Positions 54,310 to 62,611 of a DNA stretch of 64,000 bases are shown here, one piece after another. Location: contig NZ_PPTR01000016.1 in assembly GCF_003339845.1 (NCBI RefSeq), forward strand, positions 1 through 64,000, given 5' to 3'. Below the pieces are notes generated by a model. The model had not been told where the DNA came from. It saw nothing but the letters and a program-made list of their open reading frames with translations, and ran no database searches. Each line of letters starts with the position of its first letter. Positions within the stretch are counted from its first letter, which is position 1. The translations under genes were made by a program, and so were the position numbers. The DNA is from Gordonibacter sp. 28C. Its GTDB lineage: Bacteria; Actinomycetota; Coriobacteriia; Coriobacteriales; Eggerthellaceae.

Positions 54310-55854
54310 ATGATCGAAAAAATATGCATGGTGCTCATCTTCGTGGGCGTGGCGGTGGGCGTGGGCATTTACTGCCGACGACACACCGGCACCGTCGACG
54401 GCTTCATCTTGGGCGGGCGCAACGTGGGGCCATGGCTTTCGGCGTTCGCGTTCGGCACGAGCTACTTCTCCGCCGTCATCTTCGTGGGTTACGCCGGCCA
54501 GTTCGGGTGGAAGTACGGCGTGGCCGCCACGTGGATCGGCATCGGCAACGCCATTTTGGGCAGCCTGCTGGCCTGGTGGGTGCTCGGCCCGCGCACGCGC
54601 GAGATGACGCACCGCCTGGGCGCGTCCACGATGCCCGAGTTCTTCGGCGCGCGCTATCAGTCGAAGGGTTTGCGCATCGCGGCCGCGGCCATCATATTCG
54701 TGTTCCTCATTCCGTACACGGCCAGCGTGTACAACGGCCTGTCGCGCCTGTTCGGCATGGCGTTCGGGCTGCCGTACGAGTGGTGCGTCATCGGCATGGC
54801 CGTCATCACCTGCATCTACGTGGTGCTGGGCGGCTACATGGCCACCGTCATGAACGATTTCATCCAGGGCATCGTCATGCTGTTGGGCATCGTGGCCGTT
54901 ATCGTGGCGGTGCTCGTGAACAACGGCGGCTTCACGGAGGCCATCACCACGCTCTCGCTCATCCCGGCCGAAGGCTCCGAGATGGCCGGGCCCTTCGTGA
55001 GTTTCTTCGGGCCGAACCTGCCCGACCTCATAGGCGTCATCATCCTCACCAGCCTGGGCACGTGGGGCCTGCCGCAGATGGTGCAGAAATTCTACGCCAT
55101 CAAAAGCGGCCCGGCCATCAAGCAGGGCGCCATCATCTCCACGGTGTTCGCCATGATCGTGGCGGGCGGCAGCTACTTTTTGGGCGGCTTCGGGCGGCTG
55201 TACGGCGGCCAGGTTGAGATGACCGCGGCCGGCACGCCGGTGTACGACTCCATCATCCCCACCATGCTGTCCACGCTGCCCGACCTGCTCATCGGCATCG
55301 TCATCGTGCTGGTGCTGAGCGCGTCCATGTCCACGCTGTCGTCGCTCGTGCTCACATCGTCGTCCACGCTCACGCTCGACCTCATCAAGGACAACCTGGT
55401 GAAGAACATGAGCGAGAAGAGGCAGCTCTCCTACATGCGCGTGCTGCTGGTGGTGTTCATCATCATCTCGGCCGTGCTCGCGCTCGTGCAGTACAATTCG
55501 TCCATCACGTTCATCGCGCAGCTCATGTCCATCTCGTGGGGCGCGCTGGCCGGCTCGTTCCTCGGCCCGTTCTTCTGGGGGCTGTTCTCCAAGCGCATCT
55601 CGCGTCCGGCCGTGTGGGCCAGCTTCATCGTGGGCGTGGGGCTGACCACGGGCAACATGATCTCCGGGTTCTTCGGTGCGCCGTTCATCGCCAGCCCCAT
55701 CAACTGCGGCGCCATCGCCATGGTGCTGTCGCTGGTCATCGTGCCGCTGGTGAGCCTGGTAACCAAGCGCGTTGATTTCGAAGTCGATCCGCCCCGCGTC
55801 GAGGGCGCCATCGACCGCGAGTACGAAATGGAGCTGGAAGAAGAGGACGCGTAA
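54310..55854 (+). CDS. Sodium:solute symporter (SSS family)
   Basis: 514 residues with about 13 membrane helices in the LeuT/SSS fold. Recognisable: GGRNVGPWLSAFAFGTSYFSA near the start, STMPEFFGARY, VVLGGYMATVMNDFIQG, GTWGLPQMVQKFYAIK, and SASMSTLSSLVLTSSSTLTLDL (helix 8 with Ser/Thr Na+ ligands). It is close in type to PutP/acetate symporters, but the substrate is not readable. The nearby aromatic-acid genes and the tyrosine-rich leader ORF make an aromatic or carboxylic substrate a guess worth testing. SD AGAAGGATT. It is convergent, 12 bp from the LytR_C gene. Confidence 0.9.
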   Translation: MIEKICMVLIFVGVAVGVGIYCRRHTGTVDGFILGGRNVGPWLSAFAFGTSYFSAVIFVGYAGQFGWKYGVAATWIGIGNAILGSLLAWWVLGPRTREMTHRLGASTMPEFFGARYQSKGLRIAAAAIIFVFLIPYTASVYNGLSRLFGMAFGLPYEWCVIGMAVITCIYVVLGGYMATVMNDFIQGIVMLLGIVAVIVAVLVNNGGFTEAITTLSLIPAEGSEMAGPFVSFFGPNLPDLIGVIILTSLGTWGLPQMVQKFYAIKSGPAIKQGAIISTVFAMIVAGGSYFLGGFGRLYGGQVEMTAAGTPVYDSIIPTMLSTLPDLLIGIVIVLVLSASMSTLSSLVLTSSSTLTLDLIKDNLVKNMSEKRQLSYMRVLLVVFIIISAVLALVQYNSSITFIAQLMSISWGALAGSFLGPFFWGLFSKRISRPAVWASFIVGVGLTTGNMISGFFGAPFIASPINCGAIAMVLSLVIVPLVSLVTKRVDFEVDPPRVEGAIDREYEMELEEEDA

Positions 55855-55866
55855 AAACACGCTCGA

Positions 55867-56541
55867 TCAGAGCGCAGGCCACACCAAAAGTTCGCGCGAG
55901 TACATGTTGATGGGAGCCACGGCAACGAGGATGTCGCTGTCGAACTGGTTGTATTTGTTGGGTGCCGCTTCCTCCACCCATTCGATGCCCAGTTCCTCGG
56001 CGATGGCGAACGCGTCGGCGGCCAGCGATTCGCCTCGATACACGACGAGCGCCACTGGATAGTCGAAAGACGCGACGTGGCGCACGTCGTAGCCTTCGTC
56101 GACGAGGGTCGCGGTCATAGAGCCGGCCAGCTCTTCGGATCGCGTGTTCGCTTGTACGATGATCGAGACGCCGCTGCGGTCCTCTACGCGCGGACCGTCG
56201 GCTTCGGGCGGCCGTGAGCCGTCGTCCAGGCGTGGCGTCACATGCTCGGCCGGTTTTTTTGCTTGCGCGTACTGATCGTCGATGGCGTTCGGGCTCGTTG
56301 AAGACGGAGCGTCGCCACCGCTCGGCACGGCGGCGTTCGCGGCGTTCGTTTCGGGCGTCTCGATCGGCTGGTCGGACGCGGCCGGCATGCTGTCGGCTGC
56401 CTGCTCCTTCGGCGCGTTGCTCGCGCATCCGGCGAGAAGCGCGCCCAGCAGGCAAAACGCGGCAAGCAGCAAAAAGGTTCCGAGTATCGTTGCGGAGCTA
56501 GCGAAGGGACTGCGGTTCGATCGGTTGCGGCTGAGGGGCAT
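55867..56541 (-). CDS. LytR C-terminal-domain lipoprotein
   Basis: 224 residues. A basic start and hydrophobic segment end in a lipobox (LLAGC, Cys at about residue 38), so it is probably surface-anchored. A disordered Ala/Ser/Pro/Glu linker (about 40-135) is followed by a LytR_C domain (about 140-222; VSIIVQANTRSEELAG, VALVVYRGESLAADAFAIAEEL), the C-terminal module of LCP proteins that attach glycopolymers to the wall. The LCP catalytic domain is absent, so it is a partner or sensor rather than the ligase. ATG 56541 with AGAGGTGA. Confidence 0.78.
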   Translation of the reverse strand: MPLSRNRSNRSPFASSATILGTFLLLAAFCLLGALLAGCASNAPKEQAADSMPAASDQPIETPETNAANAAVPSGGDAPSSTSPNAIDDQYAQAKKPAEHVTPRLDDGSRPPEADGPRVEDRSGVSIIVQANTRSEELAGSMTATLVDEGYDVRHVASFDYPVALVVYRGESLAADAFAIAEELGIEWVEEAAPNKYNQFDSDILVAVAPINMYSRELLVWPAL

Positions 56542-56679
56542 GGCTATCACCTCTGTTGGTTGGACCGATGGCTTCTTCCCCAGTATGCGCTTCGACAGGG
56601 AGGAATGCACGCGCGTTTCTCCCCGTTGGTGTTAAAAGAACAATTTTGTGACAGCGGTGCGCGAACGCTATACTGTCGG

Positions 56680-56718
56680 ATGACGATCTCGCACCTCTTG
56701 TCGAAGGCATTTGCATGA
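56680..56718 (+). CDS. Possible 12-codon upstream ORF coupled to the ydcF-like gene
   Basis: A -10 box TATACT (56669-56674) lies 5 nt before an ATG that encodes MTISHLLSKAFA. Its TGA overlaps the downstream ATG at 56715 (ATGA). It could couple initiation of the main gene; there is no direct evidence of translation. Confidence 0.3.
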   Translation: MTISHLLSKAFA

Positions 56719-57716
56719 TCTTCCAGCTCGTCCTCATATACTTTCCCGCGCTGGTGTTCGGCTTTCTGTTCGTGCGCAATTACTGCAAGGAGCCGCGGCA
56801 GTTCCGCAACGCGCTGTACTTCCTGCTGCTTTGCTTGTTCGCGTTCTGCGGCCTGTCCATCCAGTTCGACGCGCCGGGGCTCGTGCTCTTGGGCTTGGCC
56901 GCCATCCCGTTCGGCACGGTGGCGCTGGTGGCGTTCTTGCTGGCGAACACCGTAGTGGTGGTGAAGCGGGAGGGGTTCTCGCTCGCGCATGCGCTGCCGG
57001 GGCTGTTCGCGCTGCTCATCGTGGCGGTGTGCGTTGCCATGCCGGTGTTCGTGATGCTGCAGGCGCCGCCCGCTGTGCTGCTGCTGTCCCTGTTGGTGGT
57101 CATGGAGGGCTCGTACGTGGCGTTCACGTTCGCAGCGCTGCTGCTGTACTCGTGGTTGTACCGGCGTCTCCCGAAACGCCGCGACTACGATTACATCGTG
57201 GTGCACGGCGCGGGCTTGCAGGGCACGCGCCCCACGCCGCTTCTGGCCGCGCGGCTCGACAAGGGCGTCGAGTTGTGGAAGGCGGGCGGCAGCCGTGCGC
57301 TCATCGTGGCGTCGGGCGGGCAGGGTGTCGACGAGCAGGTTTCAGAGGCTCAGGCCATGCGCGACTACCTGGTGGGCGAGCGCGGGGTTCCGGCAGATGC
57401 CGTCATCATGGAAGACCGATCCACCACCACCATGGAGAACCTGCGCAACAGCAAGGCCATCATGGACGCGCGTTCCGGTGCGAACGCCTACCGCGCGGCC
57501 GTGGTCACGAGCGACTACCACGTGTTCCGCACGGCCGAGTACGCCCACAAGATCGGCCTTGCCGCCGACGGCGTGGGCAGCAAGACGGCGCGCTATTACT
57601 GGCCCACGGCCTTCATCCGCGAGTACGTGGCCGTGAGCGCGGCGCACAAATGGCCGTTCGCCGTCGTCTTCGCCTTGTGGCTGGTGCCTGCGGCCATCGC
57701 CCTGTTCCAGATATAG
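56715..57716 (+). CDS. YdcF/ElyC (DUF218) family membrane protein
   Basis: 333 residues. Four or five N-terminal membrane helices (about 1-140) precede a DUF218 domain (about 155-300): YIVVHGAGLQG, RALIVASGGQG, DRSTTTMENLRNSK and VVTSDYHVFRTAEYA, the last two being family hallmarks. A final helix ends the chain. E. coli ElyC acts in envelope biogenesis at the lipid-carrier level; the adjacent LytR_C gene fits an envelope role. The domain may bind a nucleotide or sugar-lipid. GAAGG precedes the ATG. Confidence 0.85.
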   Translation: MIFQLVLIYFPALVFGFLFVRNYCKEPRQFRNALYFLLLCLFAFCGLSIQFDAPGLVLLGLAAIPFGTVALVAFLLANTVVVVKREGFSLAHALPGLFALLIVAVCVAMPVFVMLQAPPAVLLLSLLVVMEGSYVAFTFAALLLYSWLYRRLPKRRDYDYIVVHGAGLQGTRPTPLLAARLDKGVELWKAGGSRALIVASGGQGVDEQVSEAQAMRDYLVGERGVPADAVIMEDRSTTTMENLRNSKAIMDARSGANAYRAAVVTSDYHVFRTAEYAHKIGLAADGVGSKTARYYWPTAFIREYVAVSAAHKWPFAVVFALWLVPAAIALFQI

Positions 57717-57936
57717 CCGATTGCGCGGTCGCCGTCGGTCCGACGGGTTTCGCGCGGCTTTGCACGGAGACGGCCGCGTCCCGGCTTTCGGGCGCCCCCG
57801 GTTCCCCTGTGCCCGAAATGGCGCAAAACGCCGTGTCTTTGCTGCTCGCACGCTTCATATACCGTATACTAGGGCGCATAATTCGGCGTTGGGGTCATCG
57901 ACGCCCATGGATCCGGTGCGACTAAAGGGGACGCAT

Positions 57937-59592
57937 ATGGAAGGTTTCGACCTTATCAGCACGGGCGTGTGGTCCATCATTCCGCCCATTCTAGCGCTGG
58001 GGCTGGCGCTCATCACGAAGGAGGTGTACTCCTCGCTCGCCATCGGCGTGTTCACCGGCATGGTGATCTACCAGTTCAGCCTGAACGGCGCGGGCGCGGA
58101 GCAGCTGGTGGACTCGTTCACCATGGTGCCGCAGATGATGGCCGAGCAGATTGCCGGCAACGGGGCGCTGCTTTTGTTCCTTGCGTTGTTGGGGGCGCTC
58201 GTGGTGGTCATAGCCGGCGCGGGCGGGTCGCGCGCGTACGGCGAGTGGGTGGCCACGCACATCAAGAACGCGAAGATGGCGCAGATCCTCACGGCGGTGC
58301 TGGGCATCATCATCTTCGTGGACGACTACTTCAACTGCCTCACGGTGGGCGCGGTCATGCGCCCGGTCACCGACCGCTTCCACATCAGCCATGAGAAGCT
58401 GGCGTGGATCATCGACTCCACGGCGGCGCCCATCTGCATCATCGCGCCCGTGTCGTCGTGGGCCGTGGCCGTGGGCGGCTACCTGGGCGAAGGCGGCTTC
58501 ACCACGTTCGTGCAGTCCATCCCGTACAACTTCTACGCGCTGCTTACCATCGTGTTCGTGTTCTTCATGTGCGCCACGAAGAAGGACTTCGGCCCCATGC
58601 GCGTGGCCGAGGCCGAGGTGCAGCAACCGGCCGAGCAGCAGCATCGCATTCCGCCGAAGGAGAGCGCGCTCGAAGCCATGTCCATGGTGGGCATATCCGA
58701 CCCCGACGCGGCCGACCAGCTGCCGCTGAACATGGACACCGTCATCGCCGAAGAGGACGAGCTCGACGAGGCCGCCCAGGTTGCCGTCGAGGAGTTCAAG
58801 GGCATGGCCATTTCCGAGAAGGGGCGGGTGTTCGACCTTATCGTGCCCATCGTGGTGCTCATCATCTTCTCCATCCTGGGCATGCTGTACGCGGGCGGGT
58901 TCTTCAAGGGCGTGGATTTCTCCACTGCCGTGGGCGAGAATCCCGTGTTCGGCCTGTGCATCGGCGTGTGCGTGGCCCTGGTGGTGGCCGCCATCATGTT
59001 CCTGCCGCGCAAGCTCATGACGCTGTCGGGCTACATGGACGGCATCGCCGAGGGCGTGCGATCCATGGTGGGCGCCATCATGATCTTGGTGCTGGCGTGG
59101 AGTTTGGGCGGCACGTGCCGCTACCTGCTGGGCACGGGCGAGTTCGTGAGCGGGTTCTTGAACGGCATCGGCGTGGGGTTGGCGTTGCTGCCGGCCGTGA
59201 TTTTCGTGGTGGCCGCGTTCATCGGCTTCGCCATGGGAACGTCGTGGGGCACTATCGCACTCATCCTGCCCATCGTCATCGGCGTGTTCCCGGCCGAAGA
59301 CCCGCTGTTCCTGGTGGCCATCGGCGCCACGCTGGGCGGTGCGGTGTACGGCGACCACGTGTCGCCCATTTCCGACACCACCATCCTGTCGTCGGCCGGC
59401 GCGCAGTGCAACCATCTGCGCCACGTGGCCACGCAGCTGCCCTATGCGTCGACGGTGGCCGTGACCTGCCTGGTGGGCTACCTCATCGCCGGTTTCACGG
59501 GCAACCCGTGGATTTCGCTTGCAGTGGGCGTCGTGCTCATGGTGGCCGCCGTGCTGGTGCTGAACAAGTCGAAGTACGGGACGGCGAAATAG
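57937..59592 (+). CDS. NhaC-family Na+/H+ antiporter
   Basis: 551 residues with about 12 membrane helices. Typical family stretches: IVFVDDYFNCLTVGAVMRPVTDR (about 127-150, the conserved Asp pair), STAAPICIIAPVSSWA, and near the C-terminus GTSWGTIALILPI and GDHVSPISDTTILSSAGA. A large acidic cytosolic loop (about 225-295) separates the halves and may sense pH. SD CTAAAGGGGACG. -10 TATACT at about 57862-57867. Ends with a strong terminator. Substrate assignment (Na+ or an organic acid pair such as malate/lactate) is not certain in this family. Confidence 0.87.
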   Translation: MEGFDLISTGVWSIIPPILALGLALITKEVYSSLAIGVFTGMVIYQFSLNGAGAEQLVDSFTMVPQMMAEQIAGNGALLLFLALLGALVVVIAGAGGSRAYGEWVATHIKNAKMAQILTAVLGIIIFVDDYFNCLTVGAVMRPVTDRFHISHEKLAWIIDSTAAPICIIAPVSSWAVAVGGYLGEGGFTTFVQSIPYNFYALLTIVFVFFMCATKKDFGPMRVAEAEVQQPAEQQHRIPPKESALEAMSMVGISDPDAADQLPLNMDTVIAEEDELDEAAQVAVEEFKGMAISEKGRVFDLIVPIVVLIIFSILGMLYAGGFFKGVDFSTAVGENPVFGLCIGVCVALVVAAIMFLPRKLMTLSGYMDGIAEGVRSMVGAIMILVLAWSLGGTCRYLLGTGEFVSGFLNGIGVGLALLPAVIFVVAAFIGFAMGTSWGTIALILPIVIGVFPAEDPLFLVAIGATLGGAVYGDHVSPISDTTILSSAGAQCNHLRHVATQLPYASTVAVTCLVGYLIAGFTGNPWISLAVGVVLMVAAVLVLNKSKYGTAK

Positions 59593-59632
59593 CGCGGGCT
59601 TGCATGTTCGGTATCGCGCATGGCGAACAGGG

Positions 59633-59675
59633 GGCGTCGGCCTTGCCTACGGGCGGCCGACGCCTCTTTCTTTTC
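59633..59675 (+). terminator. Terminator of the NhaC-family gene
   Basis: A perfect 10-bp stem GGCGTCGGCC / GGCCGACGCC with a 12-nt loop and TCTTTCTTTT tail. Confidence 0.9.
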
Positions 59676-59698
59676 CGAAACGTGCCCGACGGCGCGAT

Positions 59699-60322
59699 TC
59701 ACGCGCTCACGATATGCGGCAGCGGACGATCGTGCGGCTCGCACGGGACGGCGTCCGCGCGCTGTTCGTCGAACGCCACGCCCACGATGAGCGCGTCGTC
59801 CCGCAAGCATGGCAGCAGGCGGTCGTAGTTGCCGCCGCCGTAGCCCAGGCGGTTACCCGCATCGTCGAACGCCACAAGCGGCACCACCACCGCATCGAGT
59901 TCGGAGGGGTCGGCCTCCTCGTAGCCTTTCTCGGCGAGCTCTCTGCGAATCAGGCAGCGCAGCGGAGAGTTCAGAAAGTCCTCCCGTGCGCTGTCGTAGC
60001 GATCGGGGGGTACGAGATACAACGCCATGCGGCTTTCGGCACCCGGCTCGTCGCGCACCATGCAGGGAAAGCAAGGAATCCAGCCTCGAGAAAACACATC
60101 TTCAACAAATAGTTGCAAGTCTACCTCGCTGCGCATGGCGGCGTACACCGCAACGCGCGGTTCCCGCCCTTCGCGCGTCGCAGCGAAGGGCCGCTGCAGT
60201 GCTTCGACCGTCAAGGCTGTGACCTTCGCGCACACGTTTGCGCTCTTGCGGGCGCGTGTTTGCTTGCTCAGCGCGTCGCGCTGAGCAAGTTTGGTTGCGC
60301 GCAAGTTCGTCTTCTCGTCCAT
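59699..60322 (-). CDS. 5-formyltetrahydrofolate cyclo-ligase
   Basis: 207 residues. Contains the N-terminal basic ATP-site region (RATKLAQRDALS), VAVYAAMRSEVD, VVPLVAFDDAGNRLGYGGGNYDRLLP (the Mg-ATP loop; the family norm is GGGYYDR, so one Tyr is Asn here) and VGVAFDEQ. It salvages 5-formyl-THF to 5,10-methenyl-THF. A minus -10 TATACT (60334-60329) lies 6 nt before the ATG and no SD is visible, so the mRNA is probably leaderless. Convergent with the NhaC-family gene. Confidence 0.92.
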   Translation of the reverse strand: MDEKTNLRATKLAQRDALSKQTRARKSANVCAKVTALTVEALQRPFAATREGREPRVAVYAAMRSEVDLQLFVEDVFSRGWIPCFPCMVRDEPGAESRMALYLVPPDRYDSAREDFLNSPLRCLIRRELAEKGYEEADPSELDAVVVPLVAFDDAGNRLGYGGGNYDRLLPCLRDDALIVGVAFDEQRADAVPCEPHDRPLPHIVSA

Positions 60323-60672
60323 GCGGCCAGTATATCATTCCGGCAACGCCGCAGGCGCCGAGCGGCCCCGCAGTGCCTGCGCAGTTATCAACAGTCGATA
60401 ACTGCAGGTCAAGATTGCGTAGACGTAACCGTTTCCATTCGATTTGCTATGCAAACGGCTCAATGACCTTGCTATAATCGTTCTGCTTTCGGTACACTCA
60501 AAACGTCCTGGATTGCTCTGCCAACGCCAGAGCGGAACTGTCGGAAAGGCGCTGTTTCACGGCGTCTTTTGTGTTATCAAGGACAAAGTAAAGTGACCGA
60601 CTTATATATATGTAAGCAGCTCATCGGATGCTGGCAATGTAATGCCGATGCAGCAGCGAGTTAGGAGACAAC
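60323..60672. promoter_or_regulatory. Divergent region between cyclo-ligase and Rrf2 gene
   Basis: No gene seen. GCAGTTATC-N7-GATAACTGC (60381-60405) is a perfect 9-bp inverted repeat, possibly an operator. A plus -10 TATAAT (60473-60478) is followed by a GCTCTG/CAGAGC hairpin (60514-60532) and a stem AAAGGCGC / GCGTCTTT (60545-60569) that could end a short RNA. A further hairpin CATCGG/CCGATG (60622-60650) lies just before the SD TTAGGAGAC. Confidence 0.45.
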
Positions 60673-61146
60673 GTGCAATTCAAGGCATCGACGGACTATG
60701 GCATGCGCGCCATCCTGTACCTGGCCGCACAGGGTACCACGTGCTCCTCGAAAGACATCGCGCAAGACATGTCCATACCACGCGATTATCTTATACAGCT
60801 GGCCCAGTTGCTGCGCAACGCCGGCCTCATCGAGGCGCGGCCGGGCAAGCACGGCGGTTACCGGCTGGCCAAGGAACCGTCTGACATCACCGTGCTGCAG
60901 ATCATGTCGGCGCTCGAAGAGGACGCGAAGGCGTCCACCCGCGCCAAGCGCTCGTCGCGCAAAGGCGGCGCCATGGTGCAGGGCGTCAAGCAAACCTATC
61001 AGCTTATCGAGGAGAGCTTCGACGCTTACTTGGACAGCCTGACCATCGAGATGATGCTCGAAAGCGTGAAGAACGGCGACAACCGCCGCACGTTTTTGGC
61101 CGAACGCCTCGAAGACGAAGGCAAGCGCCTCGCCCAAACCGCCTAA
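60673..61146 (+). CDS. Rrf2-family transcriptional regulator
   Basis: 157 residues. The winged helix (about 1-85) shows the family order: MQFKASTDYGMRAILYLA, SKDIAQDMSIPRDYLIQLAQLL, and GLIEARPGKHGGYRLAKEP. Fe-S members such as IscR and NsrR carry a three-Cys cluster in the loop that follows; here that loop is RAKRSSRKGGAM with no Cys, so this is a non-cluster Rrf2 protein. GTG start with TTAGGAGAC. The regulated genes may include its own and the divergent folate gene. Confidence 0.88.
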   Translation: MQFKASTDYGMRAILYLAAQGTTCSSKDIAQDMSIPRDYLIQLAQLLRNAGLIEARPGKHGGYRLAKEPSDITVLQIMSALEEDAKASTRAKRSSRKGGAMVQGVKQTYQLIEESFDAYLDSLTIEMMLESVKNGDNRRTFLAERLEDEGKRLAQTA

Positions 61147-61218
61147 CCTGCGGAAGCGCGCCCGGTCGGCGAAGGGCGGAGCCCGCCCAACTTCAGCCGC
61201 AGCGCGTTTCTGCCGTCG

Positions 61219-62607
61219 CTAGCCAATGCCCAATACCTGCATGACCAGCAGCGCAGCCGTGAGCACCGTCACGATGCCCACCGTCACCCAAATGAGCACG
61301 CGCGACACCGGTCGCGAACGGTACTTCCCCATGATGCGCTTGTCGGCCGATATGATGGCCATGAACACCAGCAACACGGGCAGTATGATGCCGTTCACGA
61401 ACTGCGCCGTGAGCATGACCCCCATAAGGTCGATCCCCGGAATGAGCACCACGATCGCCGAGAAGGCGATGACGAACGTGAAGATACTCTTGAACAGCGG
61501 CGCTTCCTTCCATTTGAACGACACGCCCGCTTCCCAGCCGAACGCCTCGCAAATCACGAACGACGTGGTGAGCGGCAGCACGCACGCCGCCAGAAACGAC
61601 GCCGCGATGAGGCCGATGGCGAACAGCGCCTCGGCGTAGTGCCCTGCGAACGGCGCGAGGGCCTTGGCGGCGTCGGCGGCCGATTCGATCTCGATGCCCT
61701 GCGGGAACAGCACCGCGCCGGTGGTCACGATGATGAACCACGCTACGAGGCACGCGGCGATGGTGCCCGCCACCACATCCACCTTCTGCGAGAAGAAGTC
61801 CTTCACGCTCACGCCCTTCTCCACCACGTTGCTCTGGTTGAAGAACATCATCCACGGGGCGATGGTCGTGCCTATCATGGCTATGACGAGCGACACGAAG
61901 CTCTGGTCCTGCACGACGTGCGGCACCACGGTGCTGGTGAGGGCCTCGTCCCAGTTCGGATCCGCCATGAACGCGGCCACGATGTACGTGACGAACACGA
62001 GCGACAGGATAAGGAACACCTTCTCCACGCGCTTGTAGCTGCCGCCCACCACCAAAAGCCACACGGCGACGGCGGCCACGGGCACGGCCAGGTACTTCGA
62101 CACGCCGAACATCTCCATGCCGCTGGCGATGCCGGCGAATTCCGAGAACGTGGTGGCCACGTTGCCCACGAGCAGGGCCAGCATGGCCAGCGCGGTGAGC
62201 CGGATGCCGAACCGCTCGCGGATGAGCGCGGCGAAGCCCTTGCCCGTGACGGCGCCCATGCGTGCCGCCGTCATCTGCACCACGATGAGCAGCACGCACA
62301 TGATGGGAATGACCCAAAGCGTGGCGAAGCCGAACTTCGCGCCCACGGTGGAGTACGTGGATATGCCGCCGGCGTCGTTGCCGGCCATGGCCGTGACGAT
62401 GCCGGGGCCCAGCGCCGCCAGCAGAAGCCAGAGCTTGCTCGGCTTCTTCGGCTGCTCGAGCGGCTCCGCCTGGTTGTCGGCGAGGGCGATCCCGGTTTCG
62501 GGCTCCGTCGTGGCCTCGGGGCCTATCTGGCCGGTTTTGAAGCTGCCCCATTCGCGCCTGCGCTTGCCGCCCTCGGTTTTGCGCGCGTCGCTGTTCTTCA
62601 CCATCAT
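61219..62607 (-). CDS. NRAMP-related magnesium transporter (NRMT type)
   Basis: 462 residues, 11 helices, SLC11/NRAMP fold after a soluble N-terminus of about 55 residues. The ion site differs from classical Mn/Fe transporters: helix 1 reads MAGNDAGG instead of DPGN, and helix 6 reads TIAPWMMFFNQS instead of the MPH motif, so the soft methionine ligand is replaced by Ala and the His by Trp. These are the hallmarks of NRMT proteins. The characterised member, EleNRMT, is from Eggerthella lenta and transports hydrated Mg2+ and Mn2+ without proton coupling. SD GGAAGGTAG. It starts 4 bp after the stop of the MgtE-like gene. Confidence 0.9.
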   Translation of the reverse strand: MMVKNSDARKTEGGKRRREWGSFKTGQIGPEATTEPETGIALADNQAEPLEQPKKPSKLWLLLAALGPGIVTAMAGNDAGGISTYSTVGAKFGFATLWVIPIMCVLLIVVQMTAARMGAVTGKGFAALIRERFGIRLTALAMLALLVGNVATTFSEFAGIASGMEMFGVSKYLAVPVAAVAVWLLVVGGSYKRVEKVFLILSLVFVTYIVAAFMADPNWDEALTSTVVPHVVQDQSFVSLVIAMIGTTIAPWMMFFNQSNVVEKGVSVKDFFSQKVDVVAGTIAACLVAWFIIVTTGAVLFPQGIEIESAADAAKALAPFAGHYAEALFAIGLIAASFLAACVLPLTTSFVICEAFGWEAGVSFKWKEAPLFKSIFTFVIAFSAIVVLIPGIDLMGVMLTAQFVNGIILPVLLVFMAIISADKRIMGKYRSRPVSRVLIWVTVGIVTVLTAALLVMQVLGIG

Positions 62608-62611
62608 GGCG

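Noticed and set aside
61193-62551. 452-codon alternative minus frame over the NRMT gene
   Set aside because: Shifted-frame shadow rich in Arg/Gly/His; the frame at 61219-62607 has all the transporter motifs and an SD.
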